DNA of 64,000 nt from Symbiotaphrina buchneri (GCA_001599915.1 BCIG01000003.1:806001-870000); one strand, 5' to 3'. Counted from the stretch's first letter, positions 31,639 through 43,906 are shown. The notes: generated by a model not told the origin, from the letters alone. Numbers and translations are program-made.

Positions 31639-33779
31639 ATGATGGACAAGAACTATGTATACGATCCGTTACCGCCCAAGACCTCGATCAGGCTTCTGAA
31701 GATCCAAGCAGGACCCGGGCCGCTACGCTGCACAGTCGAAATAGTCTCCGATCCGTGGCCTGAGTATCGCGCTCTCTCATACACATGGGGACCCGCAATC
31801 CTTGAAGACGAAACACTCAGCGATGATGGAGAGGGACACTATGCGCGCGAGGCCGAAGCTGCTGCTGGAATCGGGACAGATCTGCATGAACTCTTCCTGT
31901 ACTGTAACGGGAGCAGACTTGATATAATGGAGAACTTGTATGATGCACTTTACGAGCTCCGAAAAGGTGCTGCCGATGAATATCTCTGGGTAGATGCAAT
32001 CTGCATCAACCAGAAAGACCTCCTGGAGCGCCAGATGCAAGTCAGCATTATGGGCGACATCTACAGCCGCGCTTGTGGTGTCATTGCGTGGCTTGGGAAA
32101 GACGACGAGCACAGCCGGAGAGCAGTACTTCTCATGCGTTTTATGCTCTCCCGCATCCATGACCTCGGCTGGAGCATGGATACAACAATAAAAGAGCTAG
32201 ATGGTCTCTGGTTTTGGGAGCACCGAGTCTATGAAAAACTAAAAGCGCAAAGGCCAAAACCATCGTTCTGGTCGTCAACGTCCAGATTCTTCAGGCGCAA
32301 TTGGTTCATACGGGTGTGGGTTATGCAAGAAGTCGCTCTTGCAAAGGACATCGTATACAAGTGCGGGTCAACCATGATTAATGCGGATGAAATGGACTAC
32401 TGGACATTCTTGTTGTCTGAGACGGGGTGGAATACTGCCAGTAGAATGTTTCAACCACCTGAAGCACGCTTAGGGCCTTTGTTCTGCGGAGCTATTGGGC
32501 TTCAAGTGATGAAATCCTTGCTTTCTTCAATTACCAGCTACATGCTAGACTACGCTAAAGTCCCCGGCAGACCAACAGAGCAAGTGGTATACGACATTTT
32601 GGACTACACCTTGACTGTAGTTCGTCCTTTTAGAGCGTCTGACCCCTTGGACAAATTGTATGCGGTGCTGGGAATACTCAACAGCTGCATTCCAGTGGAC
32701 GCCGAGCGGGAATGGATAACCCCGGATTATCGGAAAACAAAGGAGCAGGTGTATACTGAAGTATCTTATCTTCTGTTGCGGAAAAGTGGATCCTTGATGA
32801 CTCTTGCACTTGTCGAGCCTAGAGATCTTGCAAATCGTTCAGACCTCCCTTCATGGGTACCAGACTATACTTCAGTGGCCCCTTGGGGACGCTCGAAAAC
32901 TCAGACCTATAATGGTGCAGTATGCTTGCCGTCGCCAGACCAACAAGGTACGTCATCCTTCAGGACGAACGCCTTTCGCTCCCGCTATACCAGCAGTATG
33001 AGATCCTGTGTCCTAAGTTTTCCTCAACTTCTCAAAGCCGATCTAAGGCAGATATTAACTACATGCAGTCAAAATCTCGCTTTGTCAGACGACACTCACG
33101 CTCAACGCAATACGATTCGCGACTATCCACTCCATATCACCAGCAGTCGACGATGTCATATCGACATATAGGATAGGAACTTGGTTTGACATGATCTCGA
33201 AGGGATCATTGAGACTTGTCCTCAATCAGCGACCGGTCGAGCAGCTCTGGCGGACTCTTATCGGAAATCTCTCCGATGGAGGTGGAATATTGAGATTCTC
33301 AGACTATGGAGACAGGATTCTGGGATCTCATGCGCTTAGCTGTTGTTCAAGGCCTTTCCTCTGCATTCCGAAACGGAGACCCAAAGACGTATCTGTCTAG
33401 CCTTGACTCTTATGTCGAAGTTCTCAGCGCTGAGCGACGCCTTCACTTGAGCCGGGACATACACCCTGTTATGAAAGGGCTAAAGGAACACTTATATATG
33501 GCCCATACGACCAAACCAGTAAAGACATATCTCAAATGTTTAAACGTTGGTGATTACCGTCTAGTCCGCACCGACAATGATGTTCTGGGACTAGCGCCAC
33601 CAAATTCCAGGGTCGGGGATGATATAGTCTTCATGGCAGGTTGCAAGGTACCATTTGTCGTGCGACTAATAGAGGGTGATAGGTACCGGCTTGTAGGAGC
33701 CCTCTATCTACATGGCTTCATGGACGGAGAAATTACTGAATGCGGACCCCAGAATTGGCAGAGCATCCATTTGCATTAG
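31639..33779 (+). pseudogene. HET-domain (heterokaryon incompatibility) protein, late frame break
   Basis: The first exon (31639-32947) encodes a full HET domain: YRALSYTWG, LWVDAICINQKDLLER, QVSIMGDIYSRACGVIAWLG, WFIRVWVMQEVALA and DPLDKLYAVLGI. HET proteins trigger programmed cell death on non-self fusion. An intron 32948-33068 joins in frame to 33069 onward (KISLCQTTLTLNAIRFATIH). Near 33317 the frame shifts by one base (GDR to FWDLMRLAVVQGLS) and a clean C-terminal region continues in the new frame to 33779 (VGDDIVFMAGCKVPFVVRL, typical of the family's C-terminus). The gene is thus nearly complete with one break. A sequencing error is possible. Confidence 0.82.
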
Positions 33780-34456
33780 CGGGTTGAAGAGAAATATGTT
33801 GTACCATTGTCGGAGGAGCTGCTAATGCTTCCAGAGGATATAGCAGCTGTCAGCGATCGCTGAGACATTTGATATTCCTTATAACGATTCCCAGGGTCGC
33901 GATGGTCGAGCGTTGAGCTAGCCTGCGAAGAGACAGAGCAGAGCAGGCCAAATTCCAGTTTTACAGGTTCTGTTCAACACAGGAGGCCTTCTGAGTACTT
34001 ATTCAACCATCTGTCAAGTGGTTCTTGGTGCTTGCTTGGTGGCCATCGCTCATTCACGCCTGACCTCTTCGGTTTTCGTCGATTTGTCTTGCATTCTAAA
34101 CTGTCCAGGCAGTGACGATATTCGGAATCTGCACCTCAGTCCATTGCATACACTCAGAGGTACAGACCGCACGTCCAATGTAGTCCTAGATATACCCCTT
34201 CCCACTGTCGCAAATACAGGGACGGAGAAGCTTAATATGCAAATTGTCCTCGCTGGGTTGGAGTCTTGGACCTGGCGCGCTTACTCCTTATCGTCGCGTT
34301 GTAGCGCGCTTGTTTCGCGATGGACCCCTTTTAATCCGCCTGCGCCTGCTAAAAATCTCCCGTCAACATCACGGCCAGATTCTAAGCAAGCGGCTCATCT
34401 TCCTCGTAAATACCACGATTGTTCGCGTTGTCAACCTCTAGCCCCTGAGGTCAATA
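33780..34456. other. Intergenic, nothing recognised
   Basis: A long plus-strand frame here (34018-34881) has no motif and overlaps the true start of the next gene in another frame; I treat it as a shadow. Confidence 0.5.
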
Positions 34457-35793
34457 ATGTCGAAAAGAAGGAGGAGCGAAGCAGAGGAGCCTCTATGCTC
34501 TCTTCCCGGCATTCGGGGACCTATCTCGAACCCAGGTTTTCAAGCTGGGCATTATCTGCCTCAGGCTGCATCAACGATGTCTCGAGCTCCATTCAACGCA
34601 GGCCCTGCATCTCCTGCTGCTCAATACCAGATTCAATCCGCGCAAGCTCCTTCGGCGTCCGGTCCATTGCCAGTTCAGGAGGCCCACCTTCCGCCACAAG
34701 GTCTTGCTGCCACTCAGATCCAGGCTCCTCGGTCCACATACCCTCAAAATTCGCCGAACCCCCCGCTTCGAGACGCTCTCACCCCGATTGCGCTATCAAG
34801 ACAACAGGACCGCGACGAACTATTGCTGATATTAGACAAGCAAATGAACCTCTGCCAGGAGAAAGACAAGATACTCTGTGAGCAGCTGAGGCTGCTAGAT
34901 GAGAGACAGAATCTCCTTGACCGGAGGCGGAGGCTGCTGGAAATGCCTTCCAATGACAGGCAGGATAATATTATTACGGGTGCCGGACAAGACCACGGAC
35001 ACACTGACCGGTCATCTGACTCATCTCTTCAAGAAGTACAAATGGCGGACTCCGGTTCTGAGCGCGAGGAGATAGCCGATCGTGACAGGCAGATTACTGA
35101 GAAAGTACGTGTGCAGATTAGACAAGTCGACTGCCTTATCCTCTGCTAACCGCTACAGGTTGTGGACGATCCTGTTTCCCATCAGTGTAAATGCAAGGAC
35201 GGCTGCCAGACAGGTCGATGCTTCTGCAGAAAATGGGGCATGGGCTGTGATCAGTACTGCGCTTGCGCACCTGGCTCGTCTTGCAAAAACATCCTCAATG
35301 ACATTGACCATCTCTTTGGTCCCGATGCCCGACTCAACCGTCAGCGCATCAACCCTTGCTACCTCAACTACATCACGAAGAAGAAGGTAAACATCGGCAC
35401 AATCGACCTCCACCAGCTTCGATCGTCGGTGATGCCGAAAGAGGACGACCTCGAGTGCGATGAGAACTTGGCGCGATGGAAGCGAGAATGGGACGCCATG
35501 CGGGGAGCACCCCCTGCGGAGCAAAAACGTCACACACAGTTGCTACTGCACTACGCTCTTGGAGTGGAACCGTCCGGCGGGTTCAATATGTACTGGTATT
35601 CGATGTGTCGGAACGACTGGGTCCAGGAGAGCTGTACGTGACATTGCAGCACATGCAAAGAGTGTAATGACTGGCGCGAGTGGCATTGCAAGATCTGCAA
35701 TAAGTGCACGTATGGTGTCACGTTACCCTGCGAGGGATGCGGTGGAGTCTCCCAGGGTTGGCATAGTATGAAGGAGGCGGAGCATTTCTGCTA
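34457..35793 (+). CDS. CXC-type cysteine-rich protein with in-frame TGA before a second Cys-rich region
   Basis: Exons 34457-35104 and 35160-35641 join in frame. The N-terminus is Pro/Gln/Ser-rich and basic ([11 protein letters not shown]), then a coiled coil ([20 protein letters not shown]). Exon 2 opens with a CXC module, [20 protein letters not shown] with [16 protein letters not shown], the zinc-cluster type seen in MSL2, E(z) and KDZ-associated proteins, which binds DNA or zinc. The frame reaches TGA at 35639-35641 (ESCT-stop), but the same frame stays open for 50 more codons to a TAG at 35791-35793 with eleven more cysteines ([27 protein letters not shown]). Either readthrough or a new nonsense mutation; the role is unknown. 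Confidence 0.66.
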
Positions 35794-36624
35794 GGAGTAT
35801 GTACTGCTGTGCGCGGCGTCGATTTGTCTCCGTGGCGAGTGAAAAGGATTGTGATATTTGTATATCTATTTTGTTGATACATTGACTCCTCATTCGGACT
35901 CGGCGCGGCTTGACTCCTCGAGCTATGACCGTTCAACAGGTGTCATCGGAACGTTTTTAAGGGTGGTTGATGGCAGGCATGAGTGCCATGATGGACAGCA
36001 TTGGACCTCAAAGGTAGGCATTTACTCATGGCTGGGAATTGTTTCCGTCTCTTATAATTATAGCGTTTGATTTCTGGCCACTTCTGAAATTCTCGCTATC
36101 TATACCTGTGAGGCCGCCACCTCCGAGATACGAGTCTATCAGACACCGACAAGCTGCTTTCTATAAAGAATATTCCCTTTGATTTCCATTAATGGAAGGT
36201 CCGGCGCCCAATATCTTCTTTCCGAGAATGTTGTCGATTGTTGCCAGATTGGGCAAGTTTTGCGCCGATATCTCCAAACTCGCCGGGTGGGGGCCGTCTT
36301 GTCAGCGCTAGAGCTGGCGGACAGACGATGAGGTAGCATCCATTATCATACCCCGAAAGTTGATGAGTAAAGCTGATTATTTTCTGGCGTCAGCACGATA
36401 GACCCGTTGTGGTTTAAACTGGTCTCAGAGTCTTACTAAGAGTTAGATCTCTGGAGTGGAATATCTGTGGAGTATCACCGTCTCCTTTTTCTGTTCACAG
36501 CGACCTGACAACGGTGTCACAACGTGGGGATCGCAAAAGACTCCAAGATATACGCGCGCCAACTCCCACCTAGGAAGGCCGCTCCTCTGCAACAAATATA
36601 AGACAGCAGACGAGACAGGTCAGC
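35794..36624. other. Intergenic, nothing recognised
   Basis: 3' flank of the CXC gene and promoter side of the ligase. No supported frame or repeat. Confidence 0.5.
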
Positions 36625-38504
36625 ATGGTTCTCAAGCCGACGAAGATCCTGCCGGTCCCGACCAAGGACTTGTTGTCCTGGATGTTCGATGAGCAGACAT
36701 ACAATCCGGATGAACCTGTATGGTAGCCACCATCTCTTTCTTCTGCTTTGCTACATATGGACAAGCGGGAACCAGCGAGATACTGACAAAAGACCCTCTC
36801 TAGATCCTTATCGACGCCCTCGATCCTTCCCGATCCATCTCGTCACGTCAAGCGCAGAAGCTCATCCGACAACTAGCCGCAGGCTTCCACGCGGCGGGAC
36901 TGCAAAAGGGGGATTGCGTGTGCATCCACTCGTTCAACGATGTGCGCTGCCCCTCCCAGCCTCAAGTTCAATAGAAAGCCACAACGAGATACTAACATCG
37001 GCACGCCCACCAGATATACTATACCATCATCTTCCTCGGCATCATCGCCGCAGGCGGCGTCTTGTGGGCACGAACCCTGCATACGGCGTCGCAGAGCTCA
37101 AACACCACCTCGGCACCTCGAAGGCGCGCTTCCTGATCGCCGAACCGGATATCGCCTCATCGGCGGTAGCAGCAGCGGGAGAATGCGGGATCCCATCTGA
37201 CCGGATCTGGTTCTTCGACGTCCGAGACGCTTTGCCGGCTGCAAGCCCATACCCCTCCTGGACAGCTCTACTGCAACACGGCGAACGCTCTTGCGAACGG
37301 TGGGACGACGCAACGCTCTCGCGGACGACGACGCGCGCACTGCTCTTCAGCAGCGGCACAACAGGGCTCCCCAAAGCGGCCATGCTGAGCAACGAGAACT
37401 TCATCGCGCAGCACGAGCTGACCATCAGCGTCGTGCGCAAACCGTACGCCATCCGCCGATTGCACACGCTGCCGTTCTTCCACGCGGCCATGGTGCCGAT
37501 GGTGCACACCAGCACGTTCAAGGCCGGGCTCGTCACGTACATCATGCGCCGCTTCGATCTATCCACCTATGTCGCGTCCATCGAGCGCTTCGCCATTACT
37601 GACGCGGCCGCAGTCCCGCCCATGGTGCGTGCGCTGGTGCAGAACCCACAGCTGGCGACGAAGAAAGCGTTGAGAAGTATTAAGGACGTCATTATGGGTG
37701 CGGCGCCCCTGGATGTGGATACCCAGCGCAGGTTCCAGGCGCTGCTCCCACCCGACGCAAAGTGCACGCAGATCTGGGCCATGACGGAGACGTGCTGCAC
37801 CGCGACGCAGTTTGTGTGGCCGGAGCAGGACGATACGGGGAGCGTGGGCCGGCCGATTGCGAATCTCGAGATCAAGTGAGTCCTCTTGCTCTTCCTTTCA
37901 TAGCCATGCATACCCTTCTCTGAAGCGTGCATCCCCCAAGCTGACCTTTCCCCTACGCGTCAGACTCATCGACTCAGCCGGCGCCGACATTTCCAGCACC
38001 TCTCAACCAGGCGAGCTCACCGTGCGCGGACCGACCGTGTTCCCAGGGTACTTCCAGAACCCGTCCGCCACCTCCGCCTCCTTCGACGCGCAGGGCTTCT
38101 TCCGCACGGGCGACATCGCGTACCGGCACGCCAGCACGGGGCTGTGGTACATCGTGGACCGCAAAAAAGAGCTGATCAAAGTGCGCGGCTTCCAGGTCGC
38201 GCCTGCGGAGATCGAGGCCGTGCTGGTCGCGCACCCGCGCGTTCGCGATGCGGCCGTTATTGGTGTGCGCAATACAAAGGGGGAGGAGGAGCTGCCGAGG
38301 GCGTATGTTGTTCGAGCGGATGAGGGGTTGAGCGAGGAGGAGGTGAAAGGGTGGGTTGGGGAGAGGCTGGCGCGGTTTAAACGCCTGGAGGGAGGTGTGG
38401 TTTTTGTGGATCAGGTGCCCAAGAATCCGACGGGGAAGATCTTGAAGAGGGTCCTGAGGGAGAGGGCGGAGAGGGAGATGAGGGATAAGGGTGCGAGGTT
38501 GTGA
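36625..38504 (+). pseudogene. Adenylate-forming ligase (4-coumarate-CoA ligase-like) with one-base frame break
   Basis: Exons 36625-36717, 36804-36941, 37014-37875 and 37964-38504 follow normal splice rules. The protein is a class I adenylate-forming enzyme that makes acyl-AMP then acyl-CoA: LLFSSGTTGLPKAAM (P-loop), IWAMTETCC (A5), GFFRTGDIAYRH (A7), IVDRKKELIKVRGFQVAP (A8) and PKNPTGKILKR (A10 lysine). The C-terminus is GARL, a plausible PTS1, suggesting a peroxisome. In exon 3 the frame must shift by one base near 37061-37063 (AAGGV to VGTNPAYGVAEL); the expected codon seems to have lost one C. Otherwise it looks whole, so this is a very recent lesion or a sequencing error. Confidence 0.82.
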
Positions 38505-39083
38505 GGATGGGAATTGGACGGGCAGGGAAAAGTGTGGAGAATGTTTTCATGGTGTCCAGACGGTGTACTACCTTTTGCAATAATAGTAGACCAAGTGGCA
38601 GAACAGAAGTGTAACTCTTGATCTTCTCTCCTTCACCACGCTCCATTCTTGCTTCAAACCCTAGAAGATAACAAAAGAGGTCCAGGCTCTTGCAGTAGCT
38701 TGCTAAAAGGATAAAAAAGAAAAGCAAACATCTACAACAACCCGGATTCCCAAGTCGTCCCCGACCTTAGTACTGACGAGTCGGTCCATGGCTTAGATTC
38801 AGCAGAGCGGACGGGATGCGTCGTATTCCATTGCCTGTGGTCGTAGATGGTAGATTTTCCGTTGTTTTGATATATATATGGCAGGTCGTTACGAGTACAT
38901 ACCTTCGCACACCCTTGTGGCTGGCGATCCCCAAAGATAAGGTAAGACTACAACCAGATTCCCAAAACAGCTAGACTGCATCGCGAAGTCCAGAACAGTT
39001 TATTCTCCGGCCTCAAGCTTCTCCATTGCCCATCTCTACGCACTCCTCGCAAGACGCTCCCACCACCAGCAAATACGAAGACC
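38505..39083. other. Intergenic, nothing recognised
   Basis: 3' flank of the ligase and 5' leader of the RRM gene; CT-rich near 39000-39080. No RNA gene recognised. Confidence 0.5.
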
Positions 39084-40209
39084 ATGGCCGAGCCACTGTC
39101 CAGCCCGCCTCCACCCAGCCGCGCCTCGGCATCCAGCAACTGGCGCATGAAATCATCTCCTCGCACAGACAACGACGACGACCGCAACGCCCGCACCTCT
39201 CCAGCGCCGCGCGCCCGCTCCCCACCCGGGCAGCGGCACTACCTGCCACGACCAGAAACTCATGCACGGCCACTGCGCAAAGACCAAGACGACCCCGGCG
39301 CGGCGCAAGCCATCGCCGACGGGCGGCGGCTGTACGTGGGCAACATGCCGTACTTCGCGAAGACGGAGGACGTAGCATCACTATTCCCCGAAGCCGACGG
39401 GTACACGATCGAGCGGATCAGCATCAGCATCGACCCCTTCACGGGGCGGAACCCCAGCTACTGCTTCGTGGACTTGGCGTCGGCAGAGCAAGCCACGCGC
39501 GCCATGGCGGAGCTCAACGGCCGCGACTTCCTGGGGCGCCCCGTGCGCATCCGCCCGGGTGTCGCCAAGGCGAAGAGCGATGGCGGCGCGTTTGGTCGCG
39601 TCGATAAGAGCTATAAGGGCAGTGTGGTGGGCGGCGAAGACGCGAGAGAGCCGGTCTGGAATCGCTTCGAGAAGGGCGAGGATGCGGCGCGGCCGCATTG
39701 GAAGGATGCGCCACAGCAGGGACGTAGGCTGTTTTTTGGGGGGTTGCCGCGCATGCCGGACCAGCCGACGGCGGAGGCGAGGGTGAGGAGTGTTTTTGAG
39801 GGGTTCCAGATGTGAGTTCTTTGCCGTCCGTCGTCTGGCTGTCCTCATCTCACTTCGAATCCTCCCCCGTTTCCCCCTCACAAGTCCCCACACCAACAGC
39901 GACACCTACTGCTCCAACATGCTAATCCCACTTGCTCGCAGTGAGGCCATCAGCAAGATCATTTCCCCACAAGCATCCAAGCGGACGCCTGAGGCCCCAG
40001 ACAGCTACTACGTCTTCATCGACTTCGCGTCGGCGTTCGAGGCGGATCGGGCCATGGCGGCGTTCAACGCGGGCGAGCTGCCTAAGTCGGGGAACATGCA
40101 CGTCAGCAAGCCGCGCCCTGGGCCGTCGTGGAAGATCGAAGAGCGGCAGCGCTATGAGCGGATACAGCGGACCGGCTACCTCGAGGCTAGAGAGTCGTGG
40201 CGGAGCTGA
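39084..40209 (+). CDS. RNA-binding protein with two RRM domains
   Basis: Exons 39084-39811 and 39942-40209 join to 331 residues. The N-terminus (~80 residues) is Pro/Arg/Ser-rich and disordered. RRM1 has RRLYVGNMPYFA as RNP2 and NPSYCFVDLASAE as RNP1, separated by the expected distance, then GRPVRIRPGVAK. A second RRM starts at GRRLFFGGLPRM and, after the intron, continues with SYYVFIDFASAFEADRAM as RNP1. Such proteins bind single-stranded RNA, for example in splicing or stability; the target is unknown. The gene looks intact. It is not the canonical SR plan since RS repeats are missing. Confidence 0.85.
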
Positions 40210-40669
40210 TGCGCGGCTTGTTTTGTGCTGGGGGGAGTCTCAGTCGTGGGCTATGAAGCTGCAGATGCAGACGGACACGATGATGATGGCGGTATGCAGA
40301 CGGATGAGTGGGCTGTGCAGAGAATCTGGCCACTGCTAAGCACTGCAGGATATGGCTATGCCCGTCAGACACATGCTCGATTCGCCCAGGATACGAATGT
40401 ACTCCCACTTGTTGTTTCACTTTTGAACCCGTCTGGTCGATTCACGCTCATTGCATCTGTGTTACATGCCACCTTTCTTGTCCAGAGCATCACCAAAGGG
40501 AGCAGCAAACAGTTTCTCTCCCGCCGCATCACTCCTATCCCCACGCACAAAATCCCTCCTTCACGCACTATCCCCTCCCACCGGACTCTGCTCGCCCTCC
40601 TCCTGTCCCCAGACCATCGCATGCGCCTGCATCACTCCCTCGCGCTCAAGCACCGCCAAGATATCCTAC

Positions 40670-41153
40670 TCACGCATAAGCACCCATCTGACAGTAAACG
40701 AAGGCGGCCCAGCCCTCCAACGCAGCCAGGCCAGAGGGGCGTTAAGGGGTGCATACCTCGTCCGTGCCAACAGCCATCCAGCAAATGGTCCACGTGCCGG
40801 ACTTCCAAACCATGAGCGTAGGAAAAACGAGATCGCGCAGACCCGCAAAGGCGATGGCTAGCTTGACCTACAGCGTGCGACACAGCGTCCCATGGTCAGC
40901 TCAGATGGTTTGCTATTTGGCATGGTGAAGGCAAGGGCGCGAGGAACGAGCCGGGAGGGACTTGGAAGAGAGGTACCAGGTGCTCGTCCAGCCATTTCTG
41001 CAGCGCGCAGCTTGCGATGAGCGAGCCGTTGGCGTTCAGGATCCCGGGGGGAAGGAGGGATTGCACAGCTTGCAGTTGTTGCATGATGTACCCCTTTGTG
41101 CGCTCGACCCAGGCTTTGGCGCAGGGATCCGTGGCTGATGAGGTCTGCGACAT
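40670..41153 (-). CDS. Small spliced gene, hypothetical protein of 110 residues
   Basis: Minus-strand exons 40977-41153, 40757-40867 and 40670-40714 join with matching phase. The protein starts MSQTSSATDPCAKAWVERTK, then a helical region (QLQAVQSLLPPGILN, ASCALQKWLDEHL), a hydrophobic segment (VKLAIAFAGLRDLVFPTLMV) and ends WAAFVYCQMGAYA. I do not recognise the family. The last intron is only 42 bases, short for a fungus, so the third exon is the weakest part. The downstream plus-strand RRM gene ends 460 bp away. Confidence 0.45.
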
Positions 41154-42433
41154 CGTCGTGTCTTGGGAGCGGGTGGGGAGGTGATTTAGAGAGAGAGGAG
41201 AAAGGGAACTGTTTGGGTCACCAGTGGGATGTAATCAGAGTGTAGACGTTCTTTAACGTGAATGCTAAGTAACGGTTTACAATTACATTAATGTGCATGG
41301 CCGTGAATGTGAATGCAGGCAGGGCGGAGGCGGATGTCAGTAAGGAGTTTTATATAGGTAACGACATGTATCAGCATTCACAGAAAGCATTTACACAATC
41401 TGTTTGAGAGTTACTAGAGTGTCTCCGGGTTCGTGAACCATCCATGATGTCGGCATGATTAATCATAAGGTAAAAGTATGGTCTCTTGATGCCTGTTCCA
41501 AACATCCAATCTAAATATTAGCTGCAAAAAGAAACCCCTCGGCCTGGTACATCAAACCACACCAAAGAAAAGCCTATGTCATCCACAATAAGCTCACTGG
41601 CGCCCGACCATGTGCATTCAAGCAGAACATGCAACCGCACTGCATCTCTTCGCACCTACATATACGAAACTCCCCAAACCGCCCAAGACGGACCGAGTGC
41701 GCCGACCTCAGGTAGGCATTAGCTAAACCCAGCCACGTTCCTGCGTGAAACTCTAATCGATATGCTTATTCCCCGCAACGGTCTAGAGTGGACGCGCGTG
41801 CCCTGATCTTGGCCCACGGGGTCAAGTCATTCCAATCCACCGTTCCGGGAATCGGCGAAAATACCCGTAGGGGTGCCCTTACCCGTTCCGGCAACCGGGG
41901 TGGTCTGAGGTGGGAACGTGGCTTTTATAACTTTTGTTATCTGAAAAAGTCAAACACTTTGAAGCTTGAAGGACTGGAGGTTTATCTATCGTGTCAGCGG
42001 CAGGTTGTTTGCGAGAACACTTTGGAGATTGGAATGGGGTGTCCAGTGGGAGCATGGTGAGTCCTCTTTTTCTGTAACGAGCAGAGCTTCTTCAAAAGAA
42101 GACTCTATCTAAGACGGGATATGCATTATTATAGATAAAGCGTTTCGATGCGTCTGCTGCAGAGAAGGTCCCAGAGCAGCCATCTGGCTCTCTTTGTGGC
42201 TTGCCCAGCACACGGCTAAAGACGCCCCCTGCCCCCATTTCAGCCAGCTGCCAGCACAGCCGCAGGTCTAGAGACCTCAAACACTGCAGGGTAGCGGATA
42301 ATATATATACTATAATCTTGGACTCACCCTGGCCGCTTCTACTTATAGGACTCATAAGGTCCACAAAACGGCGCGCCGGGGTTTAGGGGTCTAACATCCA
42401 TAAGCATAGCTGCAGCACAACCACAACAAACAG
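41154..42433. other. Intergenic, nothing recognised
   Basis: About 1.3 kb between the small minus-strand gene and the alpha/beta hydrolase. A 90-codon frame at 41788-42060 has no motif. No RNA gene or repeat seen. Confidence 0.5.
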
Positions 42434-43705
42434 ATGTCCACCCCACCCCGCCTCCCAACGCACACTCTGTACCTAACCTCCTTCCTGCGCACCCTCAGCA
42501 GCGCCTCCTCGTACGGCGCCGACGCAGGGGAATGCTTCCAAGCACTCTCCCCCTCCCATCCCTTGACCCCGCAGAGCTGGCTGCACGCATGGAACAGCCT
42601 CGGCACGCGCCTTTCCGCGCAAGCCGACGCACTGCTCGCGGGCCCCAAGCCGCAGCGGCACTCAGCCAAGCTCGCATACCTGCGCGCGGCGAACTACCAC
42701 CGCACGGCATTCGCGCCGCTGTTCGGGCACCCGCTGGACCGCGGCTCCGTGCTGCCCGCGTACCGCCGCATGGCGGGGGCGTTTGCGCACGCGGCAGAGT
42801 TGTTTGAGCCGCCGTTTGAGGCGCTGGAGGTGCCGTGGGGAGCGGACGGGAAGAGGCTGCGCGGGTACCTTGCGCGGCCGGGCGCGGGTGCGAGTCTCGC
42901 TGATGGGGTGAGTGTGGAGAAGGAGGAGCGGAAGTTGATGGTGTTGATCGGCGGGTACGACGCGCCGATGGAGGAGCTGTATTTCTGGACGGGCGCGCAC
43001 GCGCTGCGCAGGGGGTGGAGCGTGGTACTCTTCGACGGGCCGGGCCACGGCGGGGCGCTGCTGGAAGACGGCATCCCGCTCGCAGCGCACTGCTACGATG
43101 ACGTCCTGGCCGCCGTGCTGGATGTCTGCGAGGCCCGCGGGCCCTGGGCTAAGGTCGTCGTCCAGGGCTTGTCGCTTGGTGGATTGCTGTGCTTGAAAGC
43201 TGTCGCGGGCGAGAAAGTTCAAGGCCGTGTGCATGCGGTTGTGGCGGACCCTGGTGAGCTGAGCTTGATCCAGGCGTTCAGAGCGCGCTTGCCCTTTCCG
43301 AAGAGCGTGGCGGATGCGCTGCCTGAAGGGCCGGGCTGGGCGGTGGCGGTGTTGGAGTTTATCCTGGCGCGGATGGTGAGTGGGAGAGGGATGGCTGGGT
43401 GGGTGTTAAGAAGGGGCATGCTGGTCCATGGATGTGAGACGCCTATGGAGTATGTCAGGATGTTGAAGCAGTTTGATAATCGGGGTGTGCTGGATAAGAT
43501 CACGATCCCGGCGCTGATCACCAGAGCGGAAGATGATGAGATTGCGGATCAGGCGGAAGAGGTTCTGGCGAAGTTGGTGAATTGTCCTAGGAAGGAGTTG
43601 ATGCTGTTCAAAAGGGAAGAAGGTGCTTCGGAACACTGCGAGATGGGGTGTAGGTTGTTGTATAGTGAGAGAGTGTTCGAGTGGCTGGATAAGGTCTTAG
43701 GGTAA
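42434..43705 (+). CDS. Alpha/beta hydrolase (FrsA/DHPON-hydrolase-like)
   Basis: Single-exon frame of 423 residues. An all-helical N-terminal ~120 residues (NYHRTAFAPLFGHPLDRGSV) precedes the alpha/beta core: LMVLIGGYDAPMEELYFWTG (oxyanion region), WSVVLFDGPGHGGALLEDG, the nucleophile elbow VVQGLSLGGLLCLK (GLSLGG), PALITRAEDDEIADQ (acid) and EGASEHCEMG (His). This layout is that of the FrsA-like and 2,6-dihydroxypseudooxynicotine-hydrolase-like group, including fungal enzymes that cleave C-C or ester bonds in secondary metabolites. The substrate cannot be read. All three catalytic residues are present, so it should be active. Confidence 0.86.
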   Translation: MSTPPRLPTHTLYLTSFLRTLSSASSYGADAGECFQALSPSHPLTPQSWLHAWNSLGTRLSAQADALLAGPKPQRHSAKLAYLRAANYHRTAFAPLFGHPLDRGSVLPAYRRMAGAFAHAAELFEPPFEALEVPWGADGKRLRGYLARPGAGASLADGVSVEKEERKLMVLIGGYDAPMEELYFWTGAHALRRGWSVVLFDGPGHGGALLEDGIPLAAHCYDDVLAAVLDVCEARGPWAKVVVQGLSLGGLLCLKAVAGEKVQGRVHAVVADPGELSLIQAFRARLPFPKSVADALPEGPGWAVAVLEFILARMVSGRGMAGWVLRRGMLVHGCETPMEYVRMLKQFDNRGVLDKITIPALITRAEDDEIADQAEEVLAKLVNCPRKELMLFKREEGASEHCEMGCRLLYSERVFEWLDKVLG

Positions 43706-43906
43706 GGCGCATACGGTGATTCCCCTTGTACGAAAGTTGTCACTATCAGATACCAGAGGCGTTGGCGGTTTCGAAATGGGTCTCTGTAAGCAGCTTTAAT
43801 ACCGTACTCTTAAGTTATCATCCTCTTGTAGGAAGCCTCATTCTGGACGCTCCTTCCACGGCTACCAGATACTATAACTCCAGAGAGCACATGGCGACTC
43901 CAGAGG

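Noticed and set aside
34018-34881. 287-residue plus-strand frame
   Set aside because: Ser-rich without motifs and overlaps the CXC gene in another frame; the CXC frame has domain support.
29692-38504. Possible biosynthetic gene cluster (SDR, HET, ligase)
   Set aside because: No core synthase or transporter, two of the enzymes are broken, and unrelated genes lie between.
42662-43234. 190-residue minus-strand frame
   Set aside because: Antisense shadow of the alpha/beta hydrolase.
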